This document shows, one piece after another, positions 52,429 through 61,183 of a stretch of 64,000 nucleotides of DNA; the stretch's first letter is position 1; the number at the start of each line of letters is the position of its first letter. This DNA comes from Thermococcus guaymasensis DSM 11113. Lineage in GTDB: Archaea; Methanobacteriota_B; Thermococci; Thermococcales; Thermococcaceae. Made by a program: the position numbers and the translations under genes. The notes beneath the pieces are model-generated. The model saw nothing but the letters and a program-made list of their open reading frames with translations, did not search any database and was not told the DNA's origin. Location: the NCBI RefSeq assembly GCF_000816105.1, contig NZ_CP007140.1, forward strand, positions 558,001 to 622,000. Direction: 5' to 3'.

Positions 52429-53856
52429 ATGCGGCGGAAGTCGCTGTTGGCAGTTCTGCTGCTCTTGCTCATCATAGGAGGCCTTGAGGTTTACATCAAG
52501 GCCTCCCCGATAGGTGGTGTTAAAATCGACGTTGTGGATGCAAACGGAAAGGCAATCACGGACTATGGGACGGTTTATTACTCCATCTGGACTTTCAATG
52601 AAAATGGGAGCTTTGAGGTCTTAAAACGGGGAGTCCTTAAAAAGGGATTGTTATTTTCAGGGAACACGATAAAACTCTCAAAAGCTGAAACGGAAAAGCT
52701 TAGAGAAATAGCTCGAAAGATGAACTCCAAAACTGCCTTCGTTGGTGTAGACATGTGGGTAATTAGGGAAGGGAAGCTCTACACCCTCCCGCCCGCGAGC
52801 ATTGAACTTGACACCTCAGAAGGCGGCTTTTTCGCGGCCAAGTTCTCCCTTCATCTCGACTTCCGGGATGCTGTGGTTACCCAGACTGCACCTCAGGAAA
52901 AAACCAGCGTGGATTCTATAAATAGCTCGCAAAAAGAAGAACCGGAGTTCCTTGTACCGATCATTCCAAGAGAGTACAAGTGGGTGACCGTTGCCGAGAA
53001 CTCCTATCTAGACGTCAAGATCCCGGTTTTAATCATCAGAAACATGGCATGGTCCGACGTTACGGGGACCCTCCAGATTGGAACTTCTCAAAGCGACTAT
53101 ATGGGGCCAGAGGTAACCGTGGCCTTTGGGAAGCTTATATCCAAGAAAGCCACTTTTGATCCAAGCTCAATAAAGATAAAAGCCCTCGGGAGATCCTTCA
53201 CAAACTGGTACAGAGGGGGCAGCATACTGAGGGTTCCAAAGGAAAATACCTGGGGCTACGTGTGGATCAAAGGAAAGGTACACTACATTTACCAGCAGGA
53301 ATATATCTGTGGGATCGGGGCTGAACCCGGTTCCCCCGGCTGCGAACCAACCGGGAACGAAAGGTACATAGCAAAGATCGACGAGTTCTCGATCTCGGGT
53401 AAGTACGGCAAGGTTTTAAACATAGAATCCGGAGCCGCACTTGAACGTCCTCCGTATCTTCCGCCTTTTGATACCATAGAGCAGTCTCCAGCACTCGAAG
53501 GAAGTGTGGGAAAGGACATATATCTGGAGAACTTCTTCGAGGAGATCTATGATGGAACCGACGGCCACTCCTTTGGGATTGGTGTTCCGGTGGGTGCCCT
53601 CATTAACGCCCTAACGGGCCACTCCCTGCCACCTTGGGTCGATACCCTCGTGGTGGGTTTCAGTGCCAAGGGGGAATCCCATTATGCCATAATGGGAGAA
53701 GTTCGCAACGACGGCCCCACGGGGTCAGTAAGGTTCATAGGCTACAAATCCAGTTACAAAATGTCGATTCCTGTGAAAAAGAGCTGGTGGGCGTTTTGGA
53801 AGTCAGATCACGTCGACACCAAAGTTCCAGTCGGATTTTTCATTGACGTTCGATAA
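52429..53856 (+). CDS. Secreted or membrane-anchored unknown protein
   Basis: 475 residues. An N-terminal signal or anchor helix (SLLAVLLLLLIIGGLEVYIK) is followed by an exported, beta-rich part with no further membrane segments. A Ser/Gln/Glu-rich linker (KTSVDSINSSQKEEPEFLVP) separates an N-terminal domain of about 120 residues from a C-terminal one. Two cysteines, in YICGIGAEPGSPGCEP, may form a disulfide. I do not recognise a family. A good TATA box at 52384 argues for a real gene. It lies next to the degraded amylase gene. Confidence 0.8.
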   Translation: MRRKSLLAVLLLLLIIGGLEVYIKASPIGGVKIDVVDANGKAITDYGTVYYSIWTFNENGSFEVLKRGVLKKGLLFSGNTIKLSKAETEKLREIARKMNSKTAFVGVDMWVIREGKLYTLPPASIELDTSEGGFFAAKFSLHLDFRDAVVTQTAPQEKTSVDSINSSQKEEPEFLVPIIPREYKWVTVAENSYLDVKIPVLIIRNMAWSDVTGTLQIGTSQSDYMGPEVTVAFGKLISKKATFDPSSIKIKALGRSFTNWYRGGSILRVPKENTWGYVWIKGKVHYIYQQEYICGIGAEPGSPGCEPTGNERYIAKIDEFSISGKYGKVLNIESGAALERPPYLPPFDTIEQSPALEGSVGKDIYLENFFEEIYDGTDGHSFGIGVPVGALINALTGHSLPPWVDTLVVGFSAKGESHYAIMGEVRNDGPTGSVRFIGYKSSYKMSIPVKKSWWAFWKSDHVDTKVPVGFFIDVR

Positions 53857-53985
53857 TTTCCTCTTCTTCGCTCTTCTTCTGTTTTCAAGCTGCTTTTGGG
53901 AAGTTCTCGGTACTCCTACTAGGTGGCCAACACAGGTGAGAGGTTTTTGTTCCAGAGACACGAAAAATTAGAAGTAGTTGGCCGA

Positions 53986-55428
53986 TCAAAACTCCAGAAC
54001 CCGCTTAACGGCCACCGGCACTTTCTTGGCAAGCTCCAGCGCGGTGAAGTTCTCGCCGAGTTCCTCCTTCAACATATCTCCGGCGAGGCCGTTTAGGAAC
54101 GCCCCAACGGAGGCAGCCCTTAAAGGTCCATTGCCGAGCGCGAGGAGAGCACCGACGAGGCCGGCAAGAACATCGCCCGTTCCGCCGGTCGTCATGCCCC
54201 TGTTCCCAGTCCTGTTGTACTTCCACACTCTGCCGTTGCTTATAATGTCGTAGGCACCCTTGAGGAGGACAACGCCGTCAATCTGGCCGGCTTTTTCCAT
54301 CACGAGTTTCGCTTTCTCCTCCAGGCTTCCCTCCGGTTTCTCCCCAAACAAAACCTTGAACTCCCCAGCGTGTGGGGTTAGGACAAAGGTCTTCCCTTCC
54401 AGAACGCTCAGGTCCTCGGCCACCGCCTTGAGACCGTCAGCGTCAATAACCATCGGCCTTTCACAGCGTTTTATGAACTCCCTAACGAACTTCTTTGTCT
54501 CCTCCGCGAGGCCTATTCCCGGCCCTATAACTACGGCGTCGGCCTTTTCTGCCAGTTTTAGAACTTCCCCAAGGTGCTCCCCTGTGAAGTTTCTTCCCTC
54601 AACAGGCCTAAGGATAACGTCCGGATCTGTTATGCGCTTTGCTGAGTATTCCGGCATCGCGAGGTAGACCAGATCAACGAGATAGCCCGCCGCTTTGGAG
54701 GTGAGATAAGGAGCGCCGAAGTAGTCCTCGCTCCCGCCGATTACAAGCAACTTCCCGTTCTGGCCTTTGTGCTCCCCTTTCTTCCTCAAGGCGAACTTCG
54801 CATCGCCGGGCCCGACTAGGTGGTAGAGCTCCCTCGGGTAGCCTATCTTCACTATAACGCGCTCAAAGCCCTCGTACTCCTCCTTGTCCCACTGGAAGGT
54901 CACCGCAAAGTCGGCCTTAACGCGGACGTTGCTTGGATAGCCGCTCGGCAGGTCAACGCTGACTATCTTCGCCTTTCCGGCGTACTCGTTGATTTTCTCG
55001 ATGGCAGAGCGTATTGGCTCGCGCGGCTCGCCCTTCGTGCCTGCCCCAAGAAGAGCGTCAACGATGACGTCGTAACAGCCCAGGTCGAGGGACTTTATGT
55101 AGGCTGAGTCCTTCAGGACTTTGATTTTCACGAAGTTGAGACCCTTCAGGATTTCCCAGTTGTGTCTGGCTTCCTCGCTCCTTATCTTGGCCTCGTCGCC
55201 GACGAGGAAGAGGGTAACGTCGTTCTCGAAGCTCAGGTGTCTGGCAGCGACGAAGCCGTCACCGCCGTTGTTCCCGGTTCCGGAGAAGACTGCTACCCTG
55301 AGGTCTCTCCCAAAGCGCTCCTCAATCACCCGTGCAACTCCAGCACCGGCGTTCTCCATGAGCTGGTACGGGTTAATCCCGAGCCACTTGGCGTTGATGT
55401 CCCAGATGTAAACGTCCTCAATGCGCAT
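53986..55428 (-). CDS. nnr: Bifunctional NAD(P)H-hydrate epimerase/dehydratase
   Basis: 480 residues from the ATG at 55428 (MRIEDVYIWDINAKWLGINP), which has GGTGATGCTC upstream. The N-terminal YjeF epimerase domain shows VFSGTGNNGGDGFVAARHLS. The C-terminal ADP/ATP-dependent dehydratase, of ribokinase fold, shows VIGPGIGLAEETKKF, LTPHAGEFKVLFGE and RGMTTGGTGDVLAGLVGALL. Together they repair damaged (hydrated) NADH and NADPH. Fusion of both parts is the usual archaeal form. Confidence 0.96.
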   Translation of the reverse strand: MRIEDVYIWDINAKWLGINPYQLMENAGAGVARVIEERFGRDLRVAVFSGTGNNGGDGFVAARHLSFENDVTLFLVGDEAKIRSEEARHNWEILKGLNFVKIKVLKDSAYIKSLDLGCYDVIVDALLGAGTKGEPREPIRSAIEKINEYAGKAKIVSVDLPSGYPSNVRVKADFAVTFQWDKEEYEGFERVIVKIGYPRELYHLVGPGDAKFALRKKGEHKGQNGKLLVIGGSEDYFGAPYLTSKAAGYLVDLVYLAMPEYSAKRITDPDVILRPVEGRNFTGEHLGEVLKLAEKADAVVIGPGIGLAEETKKFVREFIKRCERPMVIDADGLKAVAEDLSVLEGKTFVLTPHAGEFKVLFGEKPEGSLEEKAKLVMEKAGQIDGVVLLKGAYDIISNGRVWKYNRTGNRGMTTGGTGDVLAGLVGALLALGNGPLRAASVGAFLNGLAGDMLKEELGENFTALELAKKVPVAVKRVLEF

Positions 55429-55460
55429 GAGCATCACCGGAGAAATTTTGGACTTAGAAG

Positions 55461-55826
55461 TTAAGGGGTTTTCCGTGGGCGATATGAGGTTATCAATAGC
55501 ACCAAACCAAGGGGGGCCGTGATGTACCACGTCAGGACAAAGAGGACGAGGCCACCATTCTCACTCCTAACAGCCGCATAAGGGAACTCAAAGACGATTG
55601 CAATGATAAAATACGTCAAAAGCAGCCTTACGGGAAACTTCCCCTTTTCAAGAACCACCAGAAGGTAAGCCTCAACGATGCCCATTAGGAGTGGATAGCC
55701 CAAGAAGACGAAGCGGGGGAAGTGCATGAGGAGGGGCACGTTGTAGAAAAGCACATGCCCAAAACCGGGTCGAGGAGCGTAACGAAGCGAAAACCGAGCC
55801 GGAAGAGTATAACGAGCCTCAGCCAT
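55461..55826 (-). CDS. Small membrane protein, N-terminus uncertain
   Basis: 121 residues as read. From about residue 25 onward there are three hydrophobic helices (VFLGYPLLMGIVEAYLLVVL, LLLTYFIIAIVFEFPYAAV, VLTWYITAPLGLVLLI). The first 24 residues, MAEARYTLPARFSLRYAPRP, look unlike a protein start. The next frame, from the ATG at 55847-55849, gives a hydrophobic N-terminus (SSLWLRLVILFRLGFRFVTL) that would join near 55755 if one base were added. Either the start is downstream or the gene carries a frameshift. Function unknown. Confidence 0.5.
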   Translation of the reverse strand: MAEARYTLPARFSLRYAPRPGFGHVLFYNVPLLMHFPRFVFLGYPLLMGIVEAYLLVVLEKGKFPVRLLLTYFIIAIVFEFPYAAVRSENGGLVLFVLTWYITAPLGLVLLITSYRPRKTP

Positions 55827-55907
55827 AGAGAGCTTTCATCAGCCGCCATGCAGGTTCTTCCCTCCCGTTTCTCTCAGGAGCAAGTGATTATCCGAGGACA
55901 ATTCACC

Positions 55908-56282
55908 TTAGTCTTTTGGTGTGCTCCAGATACCGAAGAGGGCTATCAAAAAACTCACCGCAACGAGTGCACGAAACCAGCACGCCCAAGTCCAAGAGAT
56001 AACGAACGAGACTCCAAAGAACACACTGGAAGTGACATAAAAACCCAACGGGTTTTCATTAAGGAACTCAAGGAATGCACCTATCGCCAAAATCCACAGG
56101 ACAAAAACTACCAAAACGCACGGAAGGTTGTAAAGTTGGAGGGTTATAAAAGTGCACACTGAATCCGGCAGAATTCCAAAAGACACAATAAAAAGAACGA
56201 CGGCCATAGAAATGAGAAGGAAAGGTAGAGCAAGCTTTCTGATGAGTTTCTCAACCTTTTCGCATGGCATCCGTGTCCCCAT
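55908..56282 (-). CDS. Small membrane protein, about four helices
   Basis: 124 residues starting MGTRMPCEKVEKLIRKLALP, with GGTGG seven bases before the ATG and a TATA-like CATTTAAACG (minus, about 56302-56312). Hydrophobic stretches are LPFLLISMAVVLFIVSFGIL, NLPCVLVVFVLWILAIGAFL, YVTSSVFFGVSFVISWTWAC and ALVAVSFLIALFGIW. No family recognised. The 80 bases between this gene and the next membrane protein (55827-55907) hold nothing clear. Confidence 0.65.
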   Translation of the reverse strand: MGTRMPCEKVEKLIRKLALPFLLISMAVVLFIVSFGILPDSVCTFITLQLYNLPCVLVVFVLWILAIGAFLEFLNENPLGFYVTSSVFFGVSFVISWTWACWFRALVAVSFLIALFGIWSTPKD

Positions 56283-56311
56283 AAAGTTTCCACCACATGA
56301 CGTTTAAATGC

Positions 56312-56860
56312 TCAAAGCAACCCGAGGGTCTCAACCGCAGTTCTGTAGGCATCCTCTGAGTACAGCACCAGGTAAACTCTCTCCACGCTCTTCGCTTCCT
56401 TTGAGAACTCCTCAACGACCTCCTTGAAGGTCTTAACGACCTCCTCAAGCGGACAGCCGTAGATGCCGGCGCTTATCGCTGGAAAGGCTATGCTTTTAAC
56501 GCCAAGCTCGTCGGCCTTCTTCAGCGCACCGAGGATGGCCTTCCTGAGCTTCTCCTTTTTGTCTTCGTCCCAGACGCCGCCGCAGTAGGGGCCGACAGTG
56601 TGGATGACATACTTGATTCCGTACTTTTCGAGCCTCATAGCAGGTGTGACCACGACCTCACCGTGCTCGATGTGGTCCCTCCCAATCTGCTCCCGCATGG
56701 CTTCCTTGCTTATTCGGATGTACTCCCGGACGTCACCTGTGGCCGCTTTTGCTATGGCGTAGGCCACACCGCCGCCGTGCTCAAGGTATTTGTTGGCGGC
56801 ATTGACTATGGCCTCGGCCGGGAACCGGGTTATGTCCCTACGGACGACCTCGAACTCCAT
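56312..56860 (-). CDS. Macrodomain protein (ADP-ribose binding)
   Basis: 182 residues from the ATG at 56860 (MEFEVVRRDITRFPAEAIVN), with GGTGGG upstream. Macrodomain motifs: DITRFPAEAIVNAANKYLEH, GGGVAYAIAKAATGDV, VIHTVGPYCGGVWDEDK, and SIAFPAISAGIYGCPLEEVV. Members hydrolyse ADP-ribose-1''-phosphate, O-acetyl-ADP-ribose or mono-ADP-ribose from proteins. The start is separated from TFE's promoter by about 90 bases, divergent. Confidence 0.94.
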   Translation of the reverse strand: MEFEVVRRDITRFPAEAIVNAANKYLEHGGGVAYAIAKAATGDVREYIRISKEAMREQIGRDHIEHGEVVVTPAMRLEKYGIKYVIHTVGPYCGGVWDEDKKEKLRKAILGALKKADELGVKSIAFPAISAGIYGCPLEEVVKTFKEVVEEFSKEAKSVERVYLVLYSEDAYRTAVETLGLL

Positions 56861-56951
56861 ACTCCCACCCAACGAGTTTTGTCACCCATTTCTTTAAACC
56901 ATTATGGGAATGGACAGCTTTAGACATCAAGGCAAACGATTCGACAAAAAT

Positions 56952-56961
56952 CTATATATAC
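56952..56961 (+). promoter_or_regulatory. TATA box of tfe
   Basis: CTATATATAC, about 70-80 bases before the tfe start. No other promoter candidate is seen ahead of tfe and the DUF2110 gene that follows. Confidence 0.5.
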
Positions 56962-57032
56962 TGCTTTGGTACTAGATATGTATTGAGGCCTCCCTTGTGC
57001 AGTAAACCATGGAAGGTACGGAGGTTATTGAT

Positions 57033-57665
57033 GTGGCAAAGAAAAAGAAGCTTGACAAGAACCTCATCGATTTGGCAATGGAAATCGGCGGCGAAGAAGC
57101 CCTCGAGGTAGTTAAAGCTCTCGCAGAGCGAAGGGACGCGACTGACGAAGAGCTCGCTGAAAGCACGGGCATACGAATAAACACCATCCGGAAAGTGCTT
57201 TATACCCTCTACGACATGGGGCTCGCTGATTTTAAGCGGATACGTGACAAAGAGACAGGTTGGTACTATTATTACTGGAACCTTGACCTCAAAAGACTAC
57301 CCGAGATCATCAGGGCCAGAAAAATGGAGGAACTCAACAAACTCAAGAAAATGCTCGAAGAGGAGTCGGAGGCGATATACTACTGGTGCGGGACTCCGGG
57401 CCACCCAAGGCTCACTTTTGATGAGGCCCTTGAATACGAGTTTCAGTGCCCGCTCTGTGGGAACATGCTGATGCAGTATGACAACACAGAGATCATTGCG
57501 GATCTCAAGAAAAGGATTGAAGAACTTGAGATAGAACTCGGACTGAGAAAATCTCCCAAAAAGACCAAAAAATCTTCCAGTAAGTCAAAAACATCCTCCA
57601 AGAGTAAATCTAAGAAATCAAAGTCCTCCAATACTGCATCAAAGGTGACTGAGGCCGCAGTATGA
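57033..57665 (+). CDS. tfe: Transcription factor E (TFIIE-alpha homologue)
   Basis: 210 residues from the GTG at 57033 ([20 protein letters not shown]), which has GGAGGT seven bases upstream; an ATG at 57009 would add eight residues. The winged helix is [40 protein letters not shown], and the zinc ribbon ligands are YWCGTPGH and CPLCGNML. After a coiled-coil segment ([17 protein letters not shown]) comes an unusual tail of about 40 residues of almost only Lys and Ser ([20 protein letters not shown]). TFE stabilises the open complex with RNA polymerase. Confidence 0.92.
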   Translation: MAKKKKLDKNLIDLAMEIGGEEALEVVKALAERRDATDEELAESTGIRINTIRKVLYTLYDMGLADFKRIRDKETGWYYYYWNLDLKRLPEIIRARKMEELNKLKKMLEEESEAIYYWCGTPGHPRLTFDEALEYEFQCPLCGNMLMQYDNTEIIADLKKRIEELEIELGLRKSPKKTKKSSSKSKTSSKSKSKKSKSSNTASKVTEAAV

Positions 57666-57718
57666 GCTAGTATAATTTGAATGGCCAATGGTCTAAATGA
57701 ACTTCGGGGATGGTGAAG

Positions 57719-58447
57719 ATGAAGGAAGTGGTTATTCTTGAGAAAGTTTACGGAGACAGGAGCGGTTTTGACAAGCTCCACAGGAAGCTCCATTCTCTCC
57801 TGGGGGATCTTGAAGTTGAGTGGAAGCTGTCCGCAACCGTAAAGAACTGGGTAAAGATTAGCCTTAGCGGCGAGGATGAAGAGATCAGCGCAAACCTCGT
57901 TAGGGAAGAGTTCGGGGAAGTCCCCTACAGCCTCAAGAACATCGAGGTTGGAAAGACCTACAGGGGACGCTTCATTGACCTCGGAAAGGTAGGCTACGGG
58001 GCCTACGTTGATATCGGGATATTCAAGCCAAAACCAAAGGACGCCCTGATCCCGCTGTACTACCTCAAGAAGACCTTCGGAGAAATGCCGGTAAGACAGA
58101 TGATCCGCGAGTTCGGCTGGGTTGACAACCTGCCCGTTGAGGTTGAAGTCACCAACGTTGAGTTCGGGACTAGGGAGGTAGAGCTGGCATTCAGCGAAGC
58201 ACAGCTGAAGAAAATCAAAGACTGGCTGAGCGACAGCCACGACAAGCTCTTCATAACCGGAACGATAAGCGAAAAAGTTGAGGAAGCGCTTATCAAGACC
58301 GGCCATGGCAGGGACGTAAAGAGAATGGAGGAGCTAGGCCTAATGGAAACACTCCTCGTCTTAAAGAAGGGAACTCAGGCGCCAGGGATAATAAAAGCAA
58401 TCGGCCCGTACCTGAAGGGCGCAGTTTTCGGCGCAATTAAGTTTTAG
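57719..58447 (+). CDS. DUF2110 family protein
   Basis: 242 residues starting MKEVVILEKVYGDRSGFDKL. A central S1-like beta-barrel (IEVGKTYRGRFIDLGKVGYG, AYVDIGIFKPKPKDALIPLY) suggests RNA or nucleic-acid binding. It regularly follows tfe in Thermococcales. It ends 11 bases inside the convergent membrane-protein gene. Function not established; the tie to tfe points to transcription or RNA work. Confidence 0.85.
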   Translation: MKEVVILEKVYGDRSGFDKLHRKLHSLLGDLEVEWKLSATVKNWVKISLSGEDEEISANLVREEFGEVPYSLKNIEVGKTYRGRFIDLGKVGYGAYVDIGIFKPKPKDALIPLYYLKKTFGEMPVRQMIREFGWVDNLPVEVEVTNVEFGTREVELAFSEAQLKKIKDWLSDSHDKLFITGTISEKVEEALIKTGHGRDVKRMEELGLMETLLVLKKGTQAPGIIKAIGPYLKGAVFGAIKF

Positions 58448-59501
58448 AGGACTCTTCTTTTCTCACTATTATCCTTCCAGTGTCCCTTGTGTGGAAAACG
58501 AGCCTAATTGATAGGAGGGTTAGTGTTATTGCCACATATGGAAGGAGCCGGGGAGTAGTAATGGATCCAATAAGGAATACCACAAGAAGGAGCACCAAAA
58601 AAGGAGTTGGACCCTTGCTGTTCTTTAGGATTGGTATAATGACATCACTACGGAACAGGAGGCTGTAGCCGATAAGTGCAATCGGGAGCAGGAGCTGTGA
58701 GAACACTAATTTGAAAGTCAACCCTGGGATATGAGGACTCCACACAAGCCCTGCCCTGAGAGCTGCACCAAAACCAAGCAGAACCAAGACCACATACGCG
58801 ATGTTTCTTTTCTTCCGGGGGAACGTCAATATGAAGGCCACCAGAAGCACTATGTTCCACGGTTCAATCGCTATCGCCACAACAGTAACGATTGAGAGGA
58901 TAAGAGTCTGAGAAAGCAACCCGACGCCCCTTGGCGAAAAAACGAGAGAGGTCATAAGGGATATTGAGATCATGAACGCCGTTATTCCAATTAGCTCAGG
59001 GGTCGGAGGGTAGACCAAGCTTCTGAAAAAGGGTGCTGAAAACAGCACTCCAAAGACAATGAACCCAAGTTCGCGCGAGCGGCGCGGCGTTGAATAAAAG
59101 AAAGACGTTATAAGGAGCAGGAGAACAAGAAGATACACGTAAAATGCGGTTTCAGTTTGAATCGACGCCTGAACCCCAATTTTTCCAAGAGACTCCTGGA
59201 TAAACGCCAAAAATGAATCCATGTTCGGGACCCTTGAGTTTAATATCCAAACGGCAACAGTTGATACAGAGAGCAGATAAAAGATATGCGCGTATTCTCC
59301 GGAATCCTTAAGGTGAATGGTTACCAGCATTATTGTCGTGATTGCAGCTCCAAGAAACATAACTAGCCTGAGAGGGGAAAACGTCACTCCATACACCATC
59401 ATTTGAAAAGTGTTCTCTCCGGAGGAGGAATTAAGGAATATGACTAAAGCTTCGAGGAGTACCACAACTCCTATCAGAGCTGCATCTACGGTTTTCCCCA
59501 T
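58437..59501 (-). CDS. Polytopic membrane protein
   Basis: 354 residues with about ten hydrophobic helices spread over the whole length (VDAALIGVVVLLEALVIFLN ... LLVVFLIGSITTPRLLPYVA) and a basic end (RIIVRKEESSKT). I do not recognise the family; it may be an EPS or lipid-related permease, but there is nothing to prove it. It stands alone, tail to tail with the DUF2110 gene. Confidence 0.75.
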   Translation of the reverse strand: MGKTVDAALIGVVVLLEALVIFLNSSSGENTFQMMVYGVTFSPLRLVMFLGAAITTIMLVTIHLKDSGEYAHIFYLLSVSTVAVWILNSRVPNMDSFLAFIQESLGKIGVQASIQTETAFYVYLLVLLLLITSFFYSTPRRSRELGFIVFGVLFSAPFFRSLVYPPTPELIGITAFMISISLMTSLVFSPRGVGLLSQTLILSIVTVVAIAIEPWNIVLLVAFILTFPRKKRNIAYVVLVLLGFGAALRAGLVWSPHIPGLTFKLVFSQLLLPIALIGYSLLFRSDVIIPILKNSKGPTPFLVLLLVVFLIGSITTPRLLPYVAITLTLLSIRLVFHTRDTGRIIVRKEESSKT

Positions 59502-59544
59502 AACGATTCCCCAGGACAGTAAGTGTAATTCATTAAAAACTTAA

Positions 59545-59605
59545 TGTAGCCTGATCCAGCGCGGCCCCATCGCAACGGCTCCCGCCGGCCTGAGCCGCGC
59601 TCAAA
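59545..59605. ncRNA. Candidate structured RNA in a GC-rich island
   Basis: Within AT-rich intergenic DNA (59502-59632) about 50 bases are very GC-rich. The outer stem pairs AGCGCGGC (59558-59565) with GCCGCGCT (59594-59601), eight base pairs. Inside, CGGC (59576-59579) pairs with GCCG (59584-59587) around TCCC, leaving an internal loop of ten bases on one side and six on the other. GC islands of this kind in hyperthermophiles often are RNA genes, and the pocket-like internal loop recalls H/ACA guides, but no ACA box lies at the right distance on either strand. It may also be a terminator-like hairpin. Confidence 0.3.
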
Positions 59606-59632
59606 TAAAGGTATTGAAGAAAAGGTTAAAAA

Positions 59633-60532
59633 TCACTCGGTCTCTTCCTGCTTCTCCTCTTCACCCTTAAGCTCCCCAAGCTTCTTCACGAGTTTCTCGG
59701 CTATCTCCATGAAGGCCTTCGCCGCAGGGGTGTCGCCGTAGAGGACTATCGGAATGCCCGCGTCGCTGGCTTCTCTCGCCTTGAGGTCTATTGGGATATC
59801 ACCGAGGAACTCAACTCCCTCTTTCTCGGCCAGCTTCTTGCCCCCACCCTTGCCGAAGAGGTCAATTTCGTTACCGCAGTGCGGGCAGATGAGGTAGCTC
59901 ATGTTCTCAACGACGGCTATGTAGGGCACTTCCATTTTCTTCATCATGTTGACGGCCTTGCCGGTGTCGAGCAGGGCAACTTCCTGCGGGGTCGTGACTA
60001 TAACGGCCGCGTCGAGCTGGACGTTCTGGACGACGGTGAGGATTTCGTCACCAGTTCCTGGCGGAAAGTCAATGATCATGAAGTCAAGCTCGCCCCACTT
60101 CACGTCGCCAAGGAGCTGTTTGATGGCCTTCGTAACGAGGGGACCGCGCCAGATAACGGGCTGGTCCTCACCGACGAGGAAGCCCATACTCATGACCCTG
60201 ATTGGTGTAGTCTGGCCGAGGAAGTCGTTCATCGGGGGAATCATCTCGAAGCGTCCGTCCTCCATGCGCTCCGCCAGGACATCGGCCTTCTCAACGCCGA
60301 GCATCTTTGCCACGTTCGGCCCGTGTATGTCCGCATCGAGGATTCCAACGTGGTAGCCCATTTTTGCCAGGGCAGTCGCGAGGTTAACCGCAACGGTGCT
60401 CTTTCCGACGCCACCCTTGCCGCTGAGGACAGCTATCTTGTACTTCCACTTCTTCTGCTTCTCCTTTATCCTCTCGGCGAGCGGGTCAGCGCCCAGACCA
60501 CCTACGTTAAGTGTTGGAGCCTTAATCGTCAT
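59633..60532 (-). CDS. Mrp/NBP35-family P-loop ATPase
   Basis: 299 residues. Deviant Walker A is LSGKGGVGKSTVAVNLATAL; the Mrp-typical DADIHGPNVAKMLGVE and IIDFPPGTGDEILTVV follow, and the Fe-S-binding CxxC sits in LICPHCGNEIDLFG. These ATPases carry or transfer 4Fe-4S clusters to target proteins. The C-terminus is acidic (GEEEKQEETE). It is a single gene near the hydrogenase-maturation group; a specific link to hydrogenase is not shown. Confidence 0.95.
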   Translation of the reverse strand: MTIKAPTLNVGGLGADPLAERIKEKQKKWKYKIAVLSGKGGVGKSTVAVNLATALAKMGYHVGILDADIHGPNVAKMLGVEKADVLAERMEDGRFEMIPPMNDFLGQTTPIRVMSMGFLVGEDQPVIWRGPLVTKAIKQLLGDVKWGELDFMIIDFPPGTGDEILTVVQNVQLDAAVIVTTPQEVALLDTGKAVNMMKKMEVPYIAVVENMSYLICPHCGNEIDLFGKGGGKKLAEKEGVEFLGDIPIDLKAREASDAGIPIVLYGDTPAAKAFMEIAEKLVKKLGELKGEEEKQEETE

Positions 60533-60692
60533 TTTTTACACCTCCGGTTTAGGTTGCTCTAAGGGACTTAAAAGTTTTGTCCAAAATATTGACACTAGTA
60601 CCCACTTTTGAGTATTTTCTATGCAATTCCAATTGCACGGGAGACGGGAGAAGTAGAACAGAAATAAAAACCGTTAAGTTCCCCACGAAGGA

Positions 60693-61109
60693 CTAGACGA
60701 GTTCCTTGCCCGTTCCAGTCATGACAAGCTTTCCGTGCTTCACTCCCTTGAGGCTCAGAAGCCTATCCGCTATCTCCTTTATCCTGCTCGCCTTCCCCTT
60801 GACGATCACGACCTCAAGGCAGTTGTGCTCGTCCATGTGGACGTGGATGCTTGAAACTATCTCATTGAGATAGTCGTGCTGCAGATCAAGGAGCTCTTTG
60901 ACGACGTCCGCCTCGTCGTGGTTGTAGAGCATTGTGATAGTCCCCGCAACCTCCGCGTCGCCGACCTCCCATTCGTGCCGCACTATGAAGTCCCTGATGA
61001 GGTCTCTTATAGCCTCACTCCGGTTAACATAGCCCTTTTCCTGGATTATCCTGTCAAACTTTTCAAGGAGTTCACCGGGTATGGAGACGCCGAACCTGAC
61101 GATGCCCAT
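60693..61109 (-). CDS. nikR: Nickel-responsive regulator NikR
   Basis: 138 residues from the ATG at 61109 ([20 protein letters not shown]), with GGGGTGG upstream. The N-terminal ribbon-helix-helix ([20 protein letters not shown]) is followed by the ACT-like nickel domain with ligands in [20 protein letters not shown] and [18 protein letters not shown]. NikR represses nickel uptake when nickel is bound. It is divergent from hypA, whose promoter region it shares (61110-61183), so nickel-linked control of hypA is a reasonable inference. Confidence 0.95.
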   Translation of the reverse strand: MGIVRFGVSIPGELLEKFDRIIQEKGYVNRSEAIRDLIRDFIVRHEWEVGDAEVAGTITMLYNHDEADVVKELLDLQHDYLNEIVSSIHVHMDEHNCLEVVIVKGKASRIKEIADRLLSLKGVKHGKLVMTGTGKELV

Positions 61110-61183
61110 TTTACCACCCCTCACCTCAGGTTTAGAACTTCACCCTTTTTAAGGTAACACCCCCATACTACCCTGGTGATACC

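Noticed and set aside
55722-56162. 146-codon plus-strand frame through two membrane genes
   Set aside because: Composition is unlike a protein and the opposite strand gives clean hydrophobic helices with a ribosome site and TATA box.
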